Shown one piece after another: positions 1 through 9,011 of a stretch of DNA of 64,000 nucleotides. The DNA lies in NCBI RefSeq assembly GCF_030944625.1, contig NZ_JAUSXY010000001.1, positions 3,410,001 through 3,474,000 on the forward strand, read 5' to 3'. The stretch's first letter is position 1. Each line of letters starts with the position of its first letter. The notes under the pieces were generated by a model. It ran no database searches. It worked only from the letters and a program-made list of their open reading frames with translations, and was not told the origin of the DNA. The position numbers were made by a program, and so were the translations under genes. The stretch is from Arthrobacter sp. SLBN-112 (GTDB taxonomy: Bacteria; Actinomycetota; Actinomycetes; Actinomycetales; Micrococcaceae).

Positions 1-1
1 A

Positions 2-841
2 TCAGCGAGCTTCGAGGCCAAACCCGGAGGGACCTCCGGCATCGGCGAGGAACCCCCGGCCCTGTGGACCTTCAGTCCCGCACGCAAGTCACTGCAGAAC
101 ACCAACCGCTGGGCGCAGCAGCTTAGCGAGCTTGAGCCTCTGGACGGACCTGTTCCGGCCCGCCGCCTCACCGCGGTTTCGGACCGCCCCTTCGACTTTG
201 AAACTGACGCGGATTCGTCCAAGGCTTCGTCCGGTGGCCAGGGCGCCCAGGCGCAGGAGTCCGGCAAGGAATCCGACGGCCTCCTGGATATGCTCCGGTC
301 ACGGCGTGGCCATCGGATAGGCGTCGACGAAGATTCCGACGACGCCCTGGCACTGCTGCTCACCCATGGGGTACCGGCAGCCCATCCCCGCCCGTCCGAG
401 GTGGTCCCGGAACCCGATACAAACGAACCGGAACCCCAGGACGGCCAGCGCGACGCACCGGCTGCCCAGGGTGATTCGTTCATCCGTCGCAGGGACGCCA
501 GGCCGTCCATGCTGTCCAGGCTCAGCCTTCTTCCGCCGCACCGCGATGTCCAGGACGACGCATTGCGGCTGCACGACGGCGTCAGCACCGATACGAGGGA
601 AATCACCATTGCGGCGTCGCCGCAGAAACCTTCCGGCGGCAGCCAGGGTGCACAAACCGGCGGCGCCGGATTGGATGAGTTGCTTGGCAGCAACCCCCGC
701 CGAACCACTGCAAAGCAGGACGATTCTTCCCCCAGCACCGGCCAGCTTCCGGAGACTGAGGCGCCGGAACGGCCGGCAAAACCTAAGCGATCAAGCGTTC
801 CGTCCTGGGATGAGATCGTTTTCGGAACCCGAAGCGACTAA
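2..841 (+). CDS. sepH: Septation protein SepH, C-terminal part (5' end outside window)
   Basis: The frame is open from base 2 to the TAA at 839-841 and has no start in the window, so this is the C-terminal 279 residues of a longer protein. Two blocks look like the conserved C-terminal region of actinobacterial SepH (old name DUF3071): PALWTFSPARKSLQNTNRW near the window start, and RSRRGHRIGVDED followed by the terminal SVPSWDEIVFGTRSD. The stretch between them is acidic and low in complexity, as expected for the disordered linker of this family. SepH binds DNA through an N-terminal helix-turn-helix (not seen here) and stimulates FtsZ assembly at the division site. No neighbour in the window explains its job further. 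Confidence 0.85.
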   Translation, partial: SASFEAKPGGTSGIGEEPPALWTFSPARKSLQNTNRWAQQLSELEPLDGPVPARRLTAVSDRPFDFETDADSSKASSGGQGAQAQESGKESDGLLDMLRSRRGHRIGVDEDSDDALALLLTHGVPAAHPRPSEVVPEPDTNEPEPQDGQRDAPAAQGDSFIRRRDARPSMLSRLSLLPPHRDVQDDALRLHDGVSTDTREITIAASPQKPSGGSQGAQTGGAGLDELLGSNPRRTTAKQDDSSPSTGQLPETEAPERPAKPKRSSVPSWDEIVFGTRSD

Positions 842-934
842 GAGCTTCTCGCCAGGCCCCTGATGGCCGCAGGCACGTGCTAGGCTCCCCACCACACGGC
901 CTTGTTAAATAGCGCCATCACCAGGAGGTTTGCG

Positions 935-1543
935 GTGCCGGACACAACCTGCCACATGTCCATTTCACTGGACGGCTTCGTCGCCGGACCGGACCAGAGC
1001 CTCGAAAACCCGCTGGGCAAACGAGGACTTGAACTGCACGGCTGGCATATCGGCGACCCCCGGGCCACTGAAGCCAACAAGGCCGCCGCCGATTGGCTCA
1101 TGCGGCCCCGCGGCGCATATGTGATGGGCCGGAACATGTTCGGCCCCATCCGCGGTGAGTGGAATGAGGAATGGAACGGCTGGTGGGGTCCGGAACCGCC
1201 CTACCACGCACCGGTGTTCGTTCTGACCCACCATGAACATGCCCCGATCCAAATGGAGGGCGGGACAACCTTCCACTTCGTCACCGACGGATTCGACGCC
1301 GCCTACGCCGCCGCCTGCCAAGCCGCTGGAGACAAGGGGGTGGACATCGCCGGTGGCGCCTCGACCGTCCGCCAGGCACTGACTGCGGGCGTCGTCGACG
1401 AACTTACGCTCGACATCGCACCGGTCCTCCTCGGTTCGGGCGAGCGGATCTTCGACGGCGTCGAGTCTTTCGACTTCGAACCCTTCGAGGTGCTTCACTC
1501 ACCGCTGGCCACCCACATCCGCTACCGGCGCAGGAGCCAGTAA
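935..1543 (+). CDS. Dihydrofolate reductase family protein (RibD C-terminal-like)
   Basis: A 202-residue protein starting VPDTTCHMSISLDGFVAGPD, the usual opening of the RibD-C / DHFR-like fold used by many small NADPH-dependent reductases. The middle GAYVMGRNMFGPIRGEW and the late DIAGGASTVRQALTAGVVDEL block are the nucleotide-binding motifs of the family. I chose the GTG at 935 because AGGAGG lies at 923-928, six bases before it; the in-frame TTG at 902 has no such site. The substrate cannot be read from sequence: these proteins are rarely the housekeeping DHFR. It is a single gene, separated from sepH by 93 bases. Confidence 0.85.
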   Translation: MPDTTCHMSISLDGFVAGPDQSLENPLGKRGLELHGWHIGDPRATEANKAAADWLMRPRGAYVMGRNMFGPIRGEWNEEWNGWWGPEPPYHAPVFVLTHHEHAPIQMEGGTTFHFVTDGFDAAYAAACQAAGDKGVDIAGGASTVRQALTAGVVDELTLDIAPVLLGSGERIFDGVESFDFEPFEVLHSPLATHIRYRRRSQ

Positions 1544-1547
1544 GACT

Positions 1548-1564
1548 CCGTCGGCGGCCGACGG
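1548..1564 (+). terminator. Short hairpin after the reductase gene
   Basis: CCGTCGG and CCGACGG pair around a three-base loop just after the stop of the reductase. There is no T-run, so terminator function is uncertain. Confidence 0.35.
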
Positions 1565-1625
1565 TGGCCACAGCGGGTGCCCGCTGACCTGCCCGCGGTG
1601 GTACAGGATCCCCTTTGTTGTCGGG

Positions 1626-3117
1626 TCACCCGTTGAGATATTCGATGAGGGCTTCTTCGAGGAGGCTCCGTTCACCGGGCGCGACCAAGGCCTGTCTCAG
1701 TTGCGGGGGCCATGTTGTGGGTTCCCAGTCTTGGTGTTCGCTGGTGTAGTGGCGGCCGGCCGGTGAGGTCCAGCCGGGTGGTTCGGTTTTGCTGGCGGGT
1801 GTGGGTTTCCAGCCTGTGGTGTGCCGGAGGCGGTGGTGTTTGGGGCATGGCTGTCCCAGGTTGCTGATTCCGGTGCTGCCGCCCTCTGCCCAGGCGAGGA
1901 TGTGGTCGGCCTCGGTGTCCAGGGAGGGGTTGCTGCAGCCGGGGAACGGGCATTTACCGTCCCTGAGCCGGAGCCAGTTCCGCATGGCCTTGCCCACCCG
2001 GTAACTGGTCCGCCCGATCTCCAACGGCGCCCCGTCCCGCGGGTCCACCAGCACCCGGTAGAACGAGCCCGCCCCCTCAGCGACCAATCGGCGGGCCATC
2101 GACGCCGGGATCGGCCCGTACCCGTCCAGCACCGCCGGCTCATCGGTCAGACCCAGCAGGGAGAACACCGGCACGGTCACCAACACCTGCGCCCGGATCG
2201 AAGATGACAAGCCAGCCCCCGTCCCGTCCCCGGTCCCGGCGTCGAACCCCTCGCTGAGGCCCTCCCCACCTCCGCCGGTACCGCTCCCGCTGCTGGCGGG
2301 GGTAAGTCCGTTGGTGAGGATCGCGTCAGCGAAGTTGTCCGCACGGAGCTGTGTCATGGTCCGGGGTTCCTCAGGTCCCTGCTGGGACCGGGCGATCGCG
2401 GTGAGCCGGTTCAACCCAGCCAACGCCTGGTCCGCAGGCATGTACGCGCCCAGCCACGCCATCCCGTCCCGGTCCGCCCGGTACTCCACCCGCCGATCCG
2501 AAATTCCCTTGGCATGGCGCTTCTCAATCGACTCGGCATGATGGCGCTCCCGGCCACGTCCGGGCCTTGGCACGGAACCGGTGCGCCGGCAACTCCCCCA
2601 CCGGACAACCGCGCGCCGGATCCGGTGCGCCGGGGTCCAGGAAATGCCCCTCCAACGCCGCCGCCCCGGCAGGATCAAGGGCCGCGGTCTCATCAGCCAT
2701 GGCCACCGCATGCCCCCACGACAGAGTCCCCGCCTGCAACGCGGCGAAGGTGAGCGGCAAGGACGTTGCCAGGGCGTGGGAAGTGGCAAGGAACGAGGAC
2801 GCGGCCCGCGGACCAAGACTGAGTACGCAGCCGATCTCCGCCGCGACCGCCATCTCCTGCGCCACCACCGGCACCCCCGGCCCCGCAACAACACCGGCAG
2901 CATCCGCATACCCCACCGCCGCCTTCGCCTTCAGACCAGCGACCCTGGCCTCCACCTCACGGACACCGGCCAGGACATCCAGGCACCCATCCGCCAACCC
3001 CGCCAACGGATCAGCAACCGAGAACAGCTCCACACCGCACCCGTCCACCTCCGCAACAAGCACGGCAAGGGCAGCACGAATATCCTCAAAAGCCCCCACC
3101 ACCGCCGCTTTCCCCAT
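1626..3117 (-). pseudogene. DUF222 / HNH endonuclease (13E12-type), frameshifted
   Basis: Two overlapping minus-strand frames together encode about 496 residues. The N-terminal half starts at the ATG at 3115-3117 (MGKAAVVGAFEDIRAAL) and is the helical DUF222 domain; it runs into a TGA at 2524-2526 after ELPAHRFRAKARTW. The sense continues in the next frame as RERHHAESIEKRHAKGISDRRVEY and ends with the HNH domain CPFPGCSNPSLDTEADH...NLGQPCPKHHRLRH. Removing one G at 2552-2553 (plus strand) restores a single frame. This family is abundant and repetitive in Arthrobacter and Mycobacterium (REP13E12); its function is unknown, although a nuclease is implied by the HNH motif. The 47-bp repeat array lies immediately upstream. 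The break could be true inactivation or a base-calling error. Confidence 0.8.
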
Positions 3118-3186
3118 ACACCAATCATCACCAGAGGGTCTGACATTTAAGGCCGCCACCACAACGGACACCACAGAAGACCGGAC

Positions 3187-3495
3187 GGGTTTCGACAAGC
3201 TCAACCACCGGGTCTCCGACGTGCCCAACCACCCGGTTTCGACAAGCTCAACCACCGGGTCTCCGACGTGCCCAACCACCGGGTCTCCGACGTGCCCAAC
3301 CACCCGGTTTCGACAAGCTCAACGACCGGGTCTCAGACGTGCCCAACCACCCGGTTTCGACAAGCTCAACGACCGGGTCTCAGACGTGCCCAACCACCCG
3401 GTTTCGACGGCCCAACCACCCGGTTTCGACAAGCTCAACGACCGGGTCTCAGACGTGCCCAACCACCCGGTTTCGACAAGCTCAACGACCGGGTT
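3187..3495. repeat. Tandem array of about 47-bp units, core GTTGAGCTTGTCGAAAC
   Basis: The core (minus strand GTTGAGCTTGTCGAAAC) occurs at 3189-3205, 3236-3252, 3307-3323, 3354-3370, 3423-3439 and 3470-3486. A copy with an internal deletion begins at 3401. Between cores lies a second element, GGTTGGGCACGTC(T/G)GAGACCC on the minus strand, which is duplicated once between copies 2 and 3. Most cores are 47 bp apart. The frames running through it are simple repeat translations (VVELVETG, SETRW) and not genes. The array fills the gap between tdk and the HNH gene. The same core with C for T recurs near 21.8 kb. Confidence 0.9.
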
Positions 3496-3507
3496 CCGTG
3501 CGGACGG

Positions 3508-4236
3508 TTACGTCCTGCCGGGCTCCCCCGGACCGCCTGAACCGCGCCAGAGGCAGGCGTCCACCTCGAAGGGCAGCAATGGATCCTGCTGTGCCATCAA
3601 CTTGGCGCCGTGCGCGGTCACCCTGCGCATGAAATGCCGCCGGCACAGCGTCTCGTACCCCACCACGGGGACGTGCCCGGCTTCCGGGGCGGCGGCGTCA
3701 GCCACCATGTCCACGTCGCCGACCACCACCTGCGCACCTTCGGTGACCATGACGCCGTCGACCGTCCTGGCGTTGTGCGTGGCCCGGCGGCCGCACCAGC
3801 ACAGCGCCTCCACCTGGAGCACCTGTACCCGGTCCGCCAGCTCGATGAGGCGTTGGGACCCGGGGAACAGCCGGGTGCGGAAGTCTGCGGTGATGCCGAA
3901 AGCGAAGACGTCGACGTTGATCTCGTCCACCACCTTGGCCAGCTGCTCCACCTGCTGAGGCGTGTAGAACTGGGCTTCGTCGCAGATGAGGTAGTCCACC
4001 CGCCGGCCTTGGGTGCGGCGGACCATGACTTCCTCCCAGAAGTCCGTGGTGTCCAGCACCTCCACGGCGTCCGTCTCCAGGCCCAGCCGACTGGAGATCC
4101 GGGATTCGCCGGCGCGGTCGTTGCGGCTGAACCGCACGCCGCCGCGGCCGCGTGCCCGGTGGTTGTAGTCCATCTGCAAGGCAAGCGTGGATTTTCCGCA
4201 GTCCATGGTCCCGGAGAAGAAAATGAGTTCAGCCAC
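3508..4236 (-). CDS. tdk: Thymidine kinase (type II)
   Basis: A 242-residue cytosolic kinase that phosphorylates thymidine to dTMP with ATP in nucleoside salvage. The Walker A motif FSGTMDCGKST is at residues 7-17, the DEAQFY block with the catalytic Glu at 86-91, and the structural zinc site is formed by CWCG near 146 and CRRH further on, all typical of type II (bacterial/human TK1-like) enzymes. The C-terminus is longer than in E. coli Tdk and ends next to the repeat array. The start is a GTG at 4234-4236 with GGAAGGAG upstream; it overlaps the end of the phosphodiesterase gene by 8 bases, so the two are probably translated from one message. Confidence 0.93.
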   Translation of the reverse strand: MAELIFFSGTMDCGKSTLALQMDYNHRARGRGGVRFSRNDRAGESRISSRLGLETDAVEVLDTTDFWEEVMVRRTQGRRVDYLICDEAQFYTPQQVEQLAKVVDEINVDVFAFGITADFRTRLFPGSQRLIELADRVQVLQVEALCWCGRRATHNARTVDGVMVTEGAQVVVGDVDMVADAAAPEAGHVPVVGYETLCRRHFMRRVTAHGAKLMAQQDPLLPFEVDACLWRGSGGPGEPGRT

Positions 4237-5464
4237 GCCGGCGGCTCCTTCCGTCGGCCGTGAAGCAGAGCAGCGGGACCTCCCGCTCCGCCTTGGTCAG
4301 GGAGCCATGCTGGCCCACCACATCCATGGCGGTCGGCCGCATGCGCCGGCCGTCATAGAGGGCGACGGCGTCCCGCGCCGCGATCATGACGTCACCGATC
4401 CTGCCTTCAACGGCAGGCCGGACGTCACCAAAAAGGCCCCCGGCGATTGCTTCGTCCCGGGTGAATGCCCACACCCGGTCGCCGAACCGTGCCTTCCAGG
4501 CAGCCAGCAGCCGTTCCCGGCCGGCAGTACCTTCACGGTGCGTGTCTTCCAGGTACAGGTGGACCATCCGGGGTTCGCCGGCCGTATGCCGGACACCGTC
4601 AACCAACGCGGTGTCGGCGGAGAAGTCGATGCGCTGCGATTCGGGAATGTCCAGCATCCCGTGGTCCGCAGTGAGCAGGATCGTGGTCCCGGCGGGCAAT
4701 GAGGAGTTGAGCCGCTTAACCGTGGCGTCGAGCTCCTCCAGTTGGTGTTCCCACTGCTCCGACCGGCAGCCGTAGCGGTGGCCGGCCTTGTCCAGCTCGT
4801 TCACGTAGAAGTACATGAGGGACGGGCCGGCGGCCGCCATGGCATCGGCGGCAGCCCCGGTGCGCGCATGGGCGGTTGTCCCGGAGATGAACCTGCCCCC
4901 GCGCAGGGCGGCGCGGGTCATGGGCGAGCCGTCGAACTGGGCGAGGCTGACGGTACTGACGTCCGCCTGCCCGGCCACCCGCTCAAATACGGTGGGGAAC
5001 GGCTGCCACGTGGCCGGGTCGACGCCGGGGTCCCAGTTCCCCAGGAGGTTGACCACCTTGTCCTGCCCGGGGTCCAGGACGTCGTAGCCCACCATGCCGT
5101 GCTGGCCCGCCGGCAGCCCGGTCCCAAAGCTGGCCAACGCCGCCGCTGTGGTGGAAGGAAAAGCCGAGTCCAGCCACACGGGAACATCGCCCTGCCCTGC
5201 CTGCACCACGGAACGCAGGAAGGGTGTGTGCGCGGCTTTCTGCTTCAGGAGGTTCCTGCCCAGGCCGTCGGCGAGGACCACGCAGACGCGGCTTGCAGCG
5301 GGGAGTCCCAAGGTGTTGTCGAAGCCTTCGAGCCCCAAACTCGCTGCGGCGCTGGTGAGGACTTCGGCGACGGAGCGGCGCCCATAAGCGGGGGCGGCCG
5401 GAAGATCGGGACTCTGCCCGGAGTCCGCGGGAGTGTGTACGGCTTGGTGGCTGGCTTCCGGCAT
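4229..5464 (-). CDS. Alkaline phosphatase-superfamily phosphodiesterase / nucleotide pyrophosphatase
   Basis: A 411-residue protein with the metal-site motifs of type I phosphodiesterase/nucleotide pyrophosphatases: VVLADGLGRN (Asp66), the nucleophile block AFPSTTAAAL (Thr105/106), NELDKAGHRYG, LTADHGM and the late VVGQHGSLT. These bind two metal ions, usually zinc, and cleave phosphodiester or pyrophosphate bonds. No signal peptide is evident with the start used here. I chose ATG 5462-5464 because it lies one base after the TGA of the upstream DUF5998 gene; the open frame runs further upstream but only over that gene. The order DUF5998-phosphodiesterase-tdk suggests one operon. The substrate is unknown. 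Confidence 0.85.
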   Translation of the reverse strand: MPEASHQAVHTPADSGQSPDLPAAPAYGRRSVAEVLTSAAASLGLEGFDNTLGLPAASRVCVVLADGLGRNLLKQKAAHTPFLRSVVQAGQGDVPVWLDSAFPSTTAAALASFGTGLPAGQHGMVGYDVLDPGQDKVVNLLGNWDPGVDPATWQPFPTVFERVAGQADVSTVSLAQFDGSPMTRAALRGGRFISGTTAHARTGAAADAMAAAGPSLMYFYVNELDKAGHRYGCRSEQWEHQLEELDATVKRLNSSLPAGTTILLTADHGMLDIPESQRIDFSADTALVDGVRHTAGEPRMVHLYLEDTHREGTAGRERLLAAWKARFGDRVWAFTRDEAIAGGLFGDVRPAVEGRIGDVMIAARDAVALYDGRRMRPTAMDVVGQHGSLTKAEREVPLLCFTADGRSRRRG

Positions 5465-5465
5465 C

Positions 5466-6209
5466 TCAGCGCTGCTGGTGCCCGCGGCTGAGCCGGTTTC
5501 CGAACACCCCGGACCGCGGACGGGGTGCCATGGACTGCACGTGGGGTACGGGAGCTGCCGAGCCGGTGTTGACGGCGCGCAGGGCACGCGCAAAAAGTTT
5601 GGCGTCCTGCACGGCCTGGAGCCCGTCTGCCTCAGCGCTGATGCGGAGCACGATGTCTTCCTGCGCGATGGTCCCGGTGTAGCCGTGGTCGGCTTCGCAC
5701 TGCGGGTCCCCGCAGCTGGCGGGCCCCATGTCCAGCCGCTGGCCGCCGGACCACGCAATGGACAGGGTCAGTTCGCGCACGGGATCCGAGGGCTTGTAAT
5801 TTTGCGGCTGGGCGTACATGTAGCTCAGGACCACCGAACGGATCTGTGCCACAGGAACCGATTCGGTGGAGATTTGCGCGACGATCTGCTCCCCCGCCTC
5901 GTCCAGCTGCTGGTCGTCCACGTGGGTGATCACCAGCATGTCCGCAGTGAGCACCAGCACGGTGATGTGGCGCCGCACCTCTGCCCGGTCAAAGTGGGTT
6001 TCAAGGTGCACCAGATGGGCCACACAGTCCCGGCCGTCCAACGCGTCGTCAACGACGTCGGAGACCAGGCGCGGGTAGAACCCGGCCTTCTGCAGCGCGT
6101 CTTCGAGGCTCTGGCCCTGGAGTCCGTGGTTGTGTGAGCTGTGCTGGCGGAGTGCCTGGTTTTCATTGCCGGGCGTTTCGGGCGCCGACGCGGGAGGCTG
6201 GAAGCTCAT
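5466..6209 (-). CDS. DUF5998 family protein
   Basis: A 247-residue protein matching the actinobacterial DUF5998 family as I recognise it, with blocks LEDALQKAGFYPRLVSDVV, HLVHLETHFDRAEVRRH and ITHVDDQQLDE, and a CGDPQCEADHGYTGT segment whose two Cys and one His could bind metal. It looks cytosolic, with no signal peptide or membrane segment. It is the first gene of a probable three-gene operon with the phosphodiesterase (one base between stop and start) and tdk. The biochemical role is unknown; the shared operon hints at nucleotide metabolism, which is inference. Confidence 0.75.
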   Translation of the reverse strand: MSFQPPASAPETPGNENQALRQHSSHNHGLQGQSLEDALQKAGFYPRLVSDVVDDALDGRDCVAHLVHLETHFDRAEVRRHITVLVLTADMLVITHVDDQQLDEAGEQIVAQISTESVPVAQIRSVVLSYMYAQPQNYKPSDPVRELTLSIAWSGGQRLDMGPASCGDPQCEADHGYTGTIAQEDIVLRISAEADGLQAVQDAKLFARALRAVNTGSAAPVPHVQSMAPRPRSGVFGNRLSRGHQQR

Positions 6210-6250
6210 GCCCCCATTTTCACAGATCGGCCGGTCACTTGCTAACCGCC

Positions 6251-8935
6251 TCAGCCCAGCATGGCCCTGCGGGCACTGTCCGTCCGCTGGGCCGCGTTGC
6301 CAATCCGCACGTCAGCGGCCAGGATCGCGGCCCCGGACGTCCCGCACAGGACGGGGTTGAATTCCACGAGTGCGATCTCCGGATGGTTGTCCTTCATCCA
6401 GGCCAGCCTGGCGGCCAGGTCCTCCAGCGCCTGCACGTCAACAGCAGGGAGCCCCTGGTAGCCGAACAGCTTTCGTGATGCCCTGGGTGCACGGATGAAG
6501 TCGTGGACGTCGGCCGCGGAGAGCGGCGGAACCCGGTGGGCCCAGTCGTCGAGGAGGTTGACGGCGTCACCGGCGAGGCCGAACGAGATGACCGGCCCAA
6601 GCAATGGGTCTTCGATGGCCCGGAAGGTGCAAGCCTGACCGACCGATGCCATGGACTGGACTTCAAGGGCCGGGTCTCCGTAGGCGGCGAGCGCCCGCCG
6701 CATCTGCACCACGTTCTGGCGCAGCGATTGGGCGTCCTCGATGCCAAGGCGCACCCCGCCCAGGTCCAGCCGGTGCCGGAGGGCGGGGTCCGTGGTCTTC
6801 AGCACCACGGGCCAGCCGAGGGCTTCCGCTGCCTGCACGGCCTCATCCGGCGTTGTAAAGGCGGCCGATGGCAGGACGGTGATGCCGTAATGCCCCAGCA
6901 GGGAAGCCGCTGCTGCCGGCTCCAGTTGCTTGAGCTGTTCACCCGTGACGTCCCGGAGCAGTTCGTCGAGTTCCGCCTCGGCCTTGCGGGGATCACACCC
7001 CGCCGGTTCCACGAACTGTCCCTGGTCGCGGGCAGCCCATTCCGCATACCGCACCACGGCGGCGAGCGCCGCAACGGCGGCACCGGGGTTGGAGAAACAG
7101 GGGACGGTGCACCCATCGGCGCCTACCAGGCCCTCCACAATGATGGCGGGGTCCAGGATGCCGGTGAAGGCTGCCACCACCGGTTTTCCTGCCTCTGCCG
7201 CACACTCCGCCAGGACCCGGGCCACCGCGTCAACGGTCAAGCCCCTGGCTGGCAGGAGGGCTGCGATGGCGGCGTGCACGGTATCCGAGCCCAAGGCGTC
7301 AAGCAGTGCCGTCCGCAGGGCGGGCAGCGCCACCGACTGGCCGGTGTCGAGGTCAAGCCCGGACACCACCCGGGCCACGCCAAGCCCGTGCGCCACGGCA
7401 CTGTCCGCCACCACGTTGCCGAGGGCCTGGGAGTTGCTGAAGATGGCGACGTCGGGTCCGGCCGGAAGCGGTTGGCCGGACACCACTTGGGCGACGTCCA
7501 CGAGCTCTTCCACGGTTTCCACGCGAATCACGCCCGACTGGCGCAGCATGGCGTCCAGGGCGCCGGCCGGTGCCTGGGTGGTCCGGACGGCGTGTCCGGG
7601 CGGCAGCCGCAATCCCATCGTGTCCGATTTGGCAACGATCACCGGCTTGGTGCGGGCCAGGCGCCTGGCGATCCGGGAGAACTTGCGCGGGTTGCCAATC
7701 GATTCCAGATACAGGCCCACGGCGGTGGTATCGGCGTCGTCCTCCCAGTACTGCATCATGTCGTTGCCGGAAACGTCTGCCCTGTTGCCGGCCGAGAGCA
7801 GGCTGGAGAGTCCCAGCCGGCGCCGGCTGGACGCGGCGTACAGCGAGACGCCGATCGCCGCCGACTGGCTGAACAGGCCCAGGGCGCCGCGCAGCGGCAT
7901 GGTGGGCGCCATGGACGCATTCAGCGACACGTCCGGGTGCGTATTGGCGATGCCCAGCGACGCCGGCCCGATCACGCGCATCCCGTTGGCCCTGGCTTGG
8001 CGCACCAGGGCGCGCTGCCGCAGCAGGCCGCGTTCGCCGTCGTCCGCGAAGCCTGCCGTGGCAATCACCACGCCCTTGACCCCGGCGGCCGCGCAGTCTT
8101 CCACGACGCCGGCCACCTCCTCATAAGGCACGGCGATGATGGCCAGTTGGACGGGTTCGGGAACTTCGGACAGCTTGCCGTAAGGGATCATCCCGGCCAA
8201 TTCCAGCGCCTCCGGGTTGATGGCGTAGACGGACCCGTGGAAGCCACCCTCGATGATGTGCTCCAGCAGCTGGTATCCCACGGTGCCCCATTTGCGGCTG
8301 GCTCCGATCACGGCAACCGACGACGGCGTCAGCAGGTCCCGGACGCTCCTCGCCTCCGCGCGGTGCTCGCGGGATTCCATCACGGCGCGCGACTTCTCGG
8401 TGGGCTCCACGTTGAACTCGAGGCTGACGACGCCGTCGTCGAAATGCCGCTTGACGTCGTAGCCGGCGTCGGAGAACACCATCAGCATCTTGCGGTTCTC
8501 CGGCAACACCTCGGCGGTGAACTTGCGGATCCCGTTTTCATGCGCAGCGGCCGCCAGGTGCTCCAGCAGGATGGAGCCGATGCCCCTGCCCTGGTGTGCG
8601 TCGGCAATGTTGAAGGCCACCTCTGCCTCCGTGGGGTCGGTGAGCCGGTCATAGCGGCCGATGCCGATAATCTCACCGTGGATGGTGATGACGAACGCCA
8701 CCCGGTCCTTGTAGTCCACTTCCGTGAAGCGCTTGAGTTCCTTGGCCGACAACTTGGCCTTGAACGCGAAGAAGCGCATGTAGATTGAGTTTTGCGACTG
8801 CCCGGTGTGGAAGGCCTGGACGGCGTCGGCATCCGACGGGTGGATGGGCCGCAGGTGCGCAGTTCCGCCGTCACGCAGGACGACATCGGCCTCCCAATGT
8901 TCCGGATATTCGCCGTCCCCGGGCTGATCCACCAT
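6251..8935 (-). CDS. GNAT acetyltransferase fused to acyl-CoA synthetase (NDP-forming)-like domains, Pat-like
   Basis: An 894-residue fusion. Residues 15-180 are a GNAT domain with the acetyl-CoA loop QGRGIG at 115-120. From about 200 follow a CoA-binding Rossmann domain (SSVAVIGASRKWGTVGYQL), succinyl-CoA-ligase-like domains and a C-terminal ATP-grasp-like domain. The layout corresponds to protein lysine acetyltransferases of the Pat/PatZ type, which acetylate acetyl-CoA synthetase and other targets. The segment where active NDP-forming synthetases keep the phosphohistidine (usually SHTGALAG) reads RTTQAPAG here, so the ligase half is probably regulatory rather than catalytic. The gene is divergent from parC with 76 bases between. 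A true acyl-CoA ligase is the alternative. Confidence 0.85.
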   Translation of the reverse strand: MVDQPGDGEYPEHWEADVVLRDGGTAHLRPIHPSDADAVQAFHTGQSQNSIYMRFFAFKAKLSAKELKRFTEVDYKDRVAFVITIHGEIIGIGRYDRLTDPTEAEVAFNIADAHQGRGIGSILLEHLAAAAHENGIRKFTAEVLPENRKMLMVFSDAGYDVKRHFDDGVVSLEFNVEPTEKSRAVMESREHRAEARSVRDLLTPSSVAVIGASRKWGTVGYQLLEHIIEGGFHGSVYAINPEALELAGMIPYGKLSEVPEPVQLAIIAVPYEEVAGVVEDCAAAGVKGVVIATAGFADDGERGLLRQRALVRQARANGMRVIGPASLGIANTHPDVSLNASMAPTMPLRGALGLFSQSAAIGVSLYAASSRRRLGLSSLLSAGNRADVSGNDMMQYWEDDADTTAVGLYLESIGNPRKFSRIARRLARTKPVIVAKSDTMGLRLPPGHAVRTTQAPAGALDAMLRQSGVIRVETVEELVDVAQVVSGQPLPAGPDVAIFSNSQALGNVVADSAVAHGLGVARVVSGLDLDTGQSVALPALRTALLDALGSDTVHAAIAALLPARGLTVDAVARVLAECAAEAGKPVVAAFTGILDPAIIVEGLVGADGCTVPCFSNPGAAVAALAAVVRYAEWAARDQGQFVEPAGCDPRKAEAELDELLRDVTGEQLKQLEPAAAASLLGHYGITVLPSAAFTTPDEAVQAAEALGWPVVLKTTDPALRHRLDLGGVRLGIEDAQSLRQNVVQMRRALAAYGDPALEVQSMASVGQACTFRAIEDPLLGPVISFGLAGDAVNLLDDWAHRVPPLSAADVHDFIRAPRASRKLFGYQGLPAVDVQALEDLAARLAWMKDNHPEIALVEFNPVLCGTSGAAILAADVRIGNAAQRTDSARRAMLG

Positions 8936-9011
8936 AGGCTTAGCCTAGCCAAGAACTAGCGCAGCATGCCCGAAAAGCTGCCAGCACCCCCAGAAGGATT
9001 CACCAAACCCC

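Noticed and set aside
3187..3495. Possible CRISPR array
   Set aside because: The sequence between cores is itself repeated and not unique, the units are in part nested, and no cas gene is near.
3187..3540. Open frames through the 47-bp array on the plus strand
   Set aside because: They are repeat translations without a start context; true genes on the minus strand flank both sides.
4229..5758. Longer phosphodiesterase starting at 5758
   Set aside because: The first 98 residues are the shadow of the DUF5998 gene; the ATG one base after its stop is better.
6503..8788. Long plus-strand frame of 761 codons
   Set aside because: It is antisense to the Pat-like gene and shows only mirror composition (His/Gly/Gln-rich) without domains.
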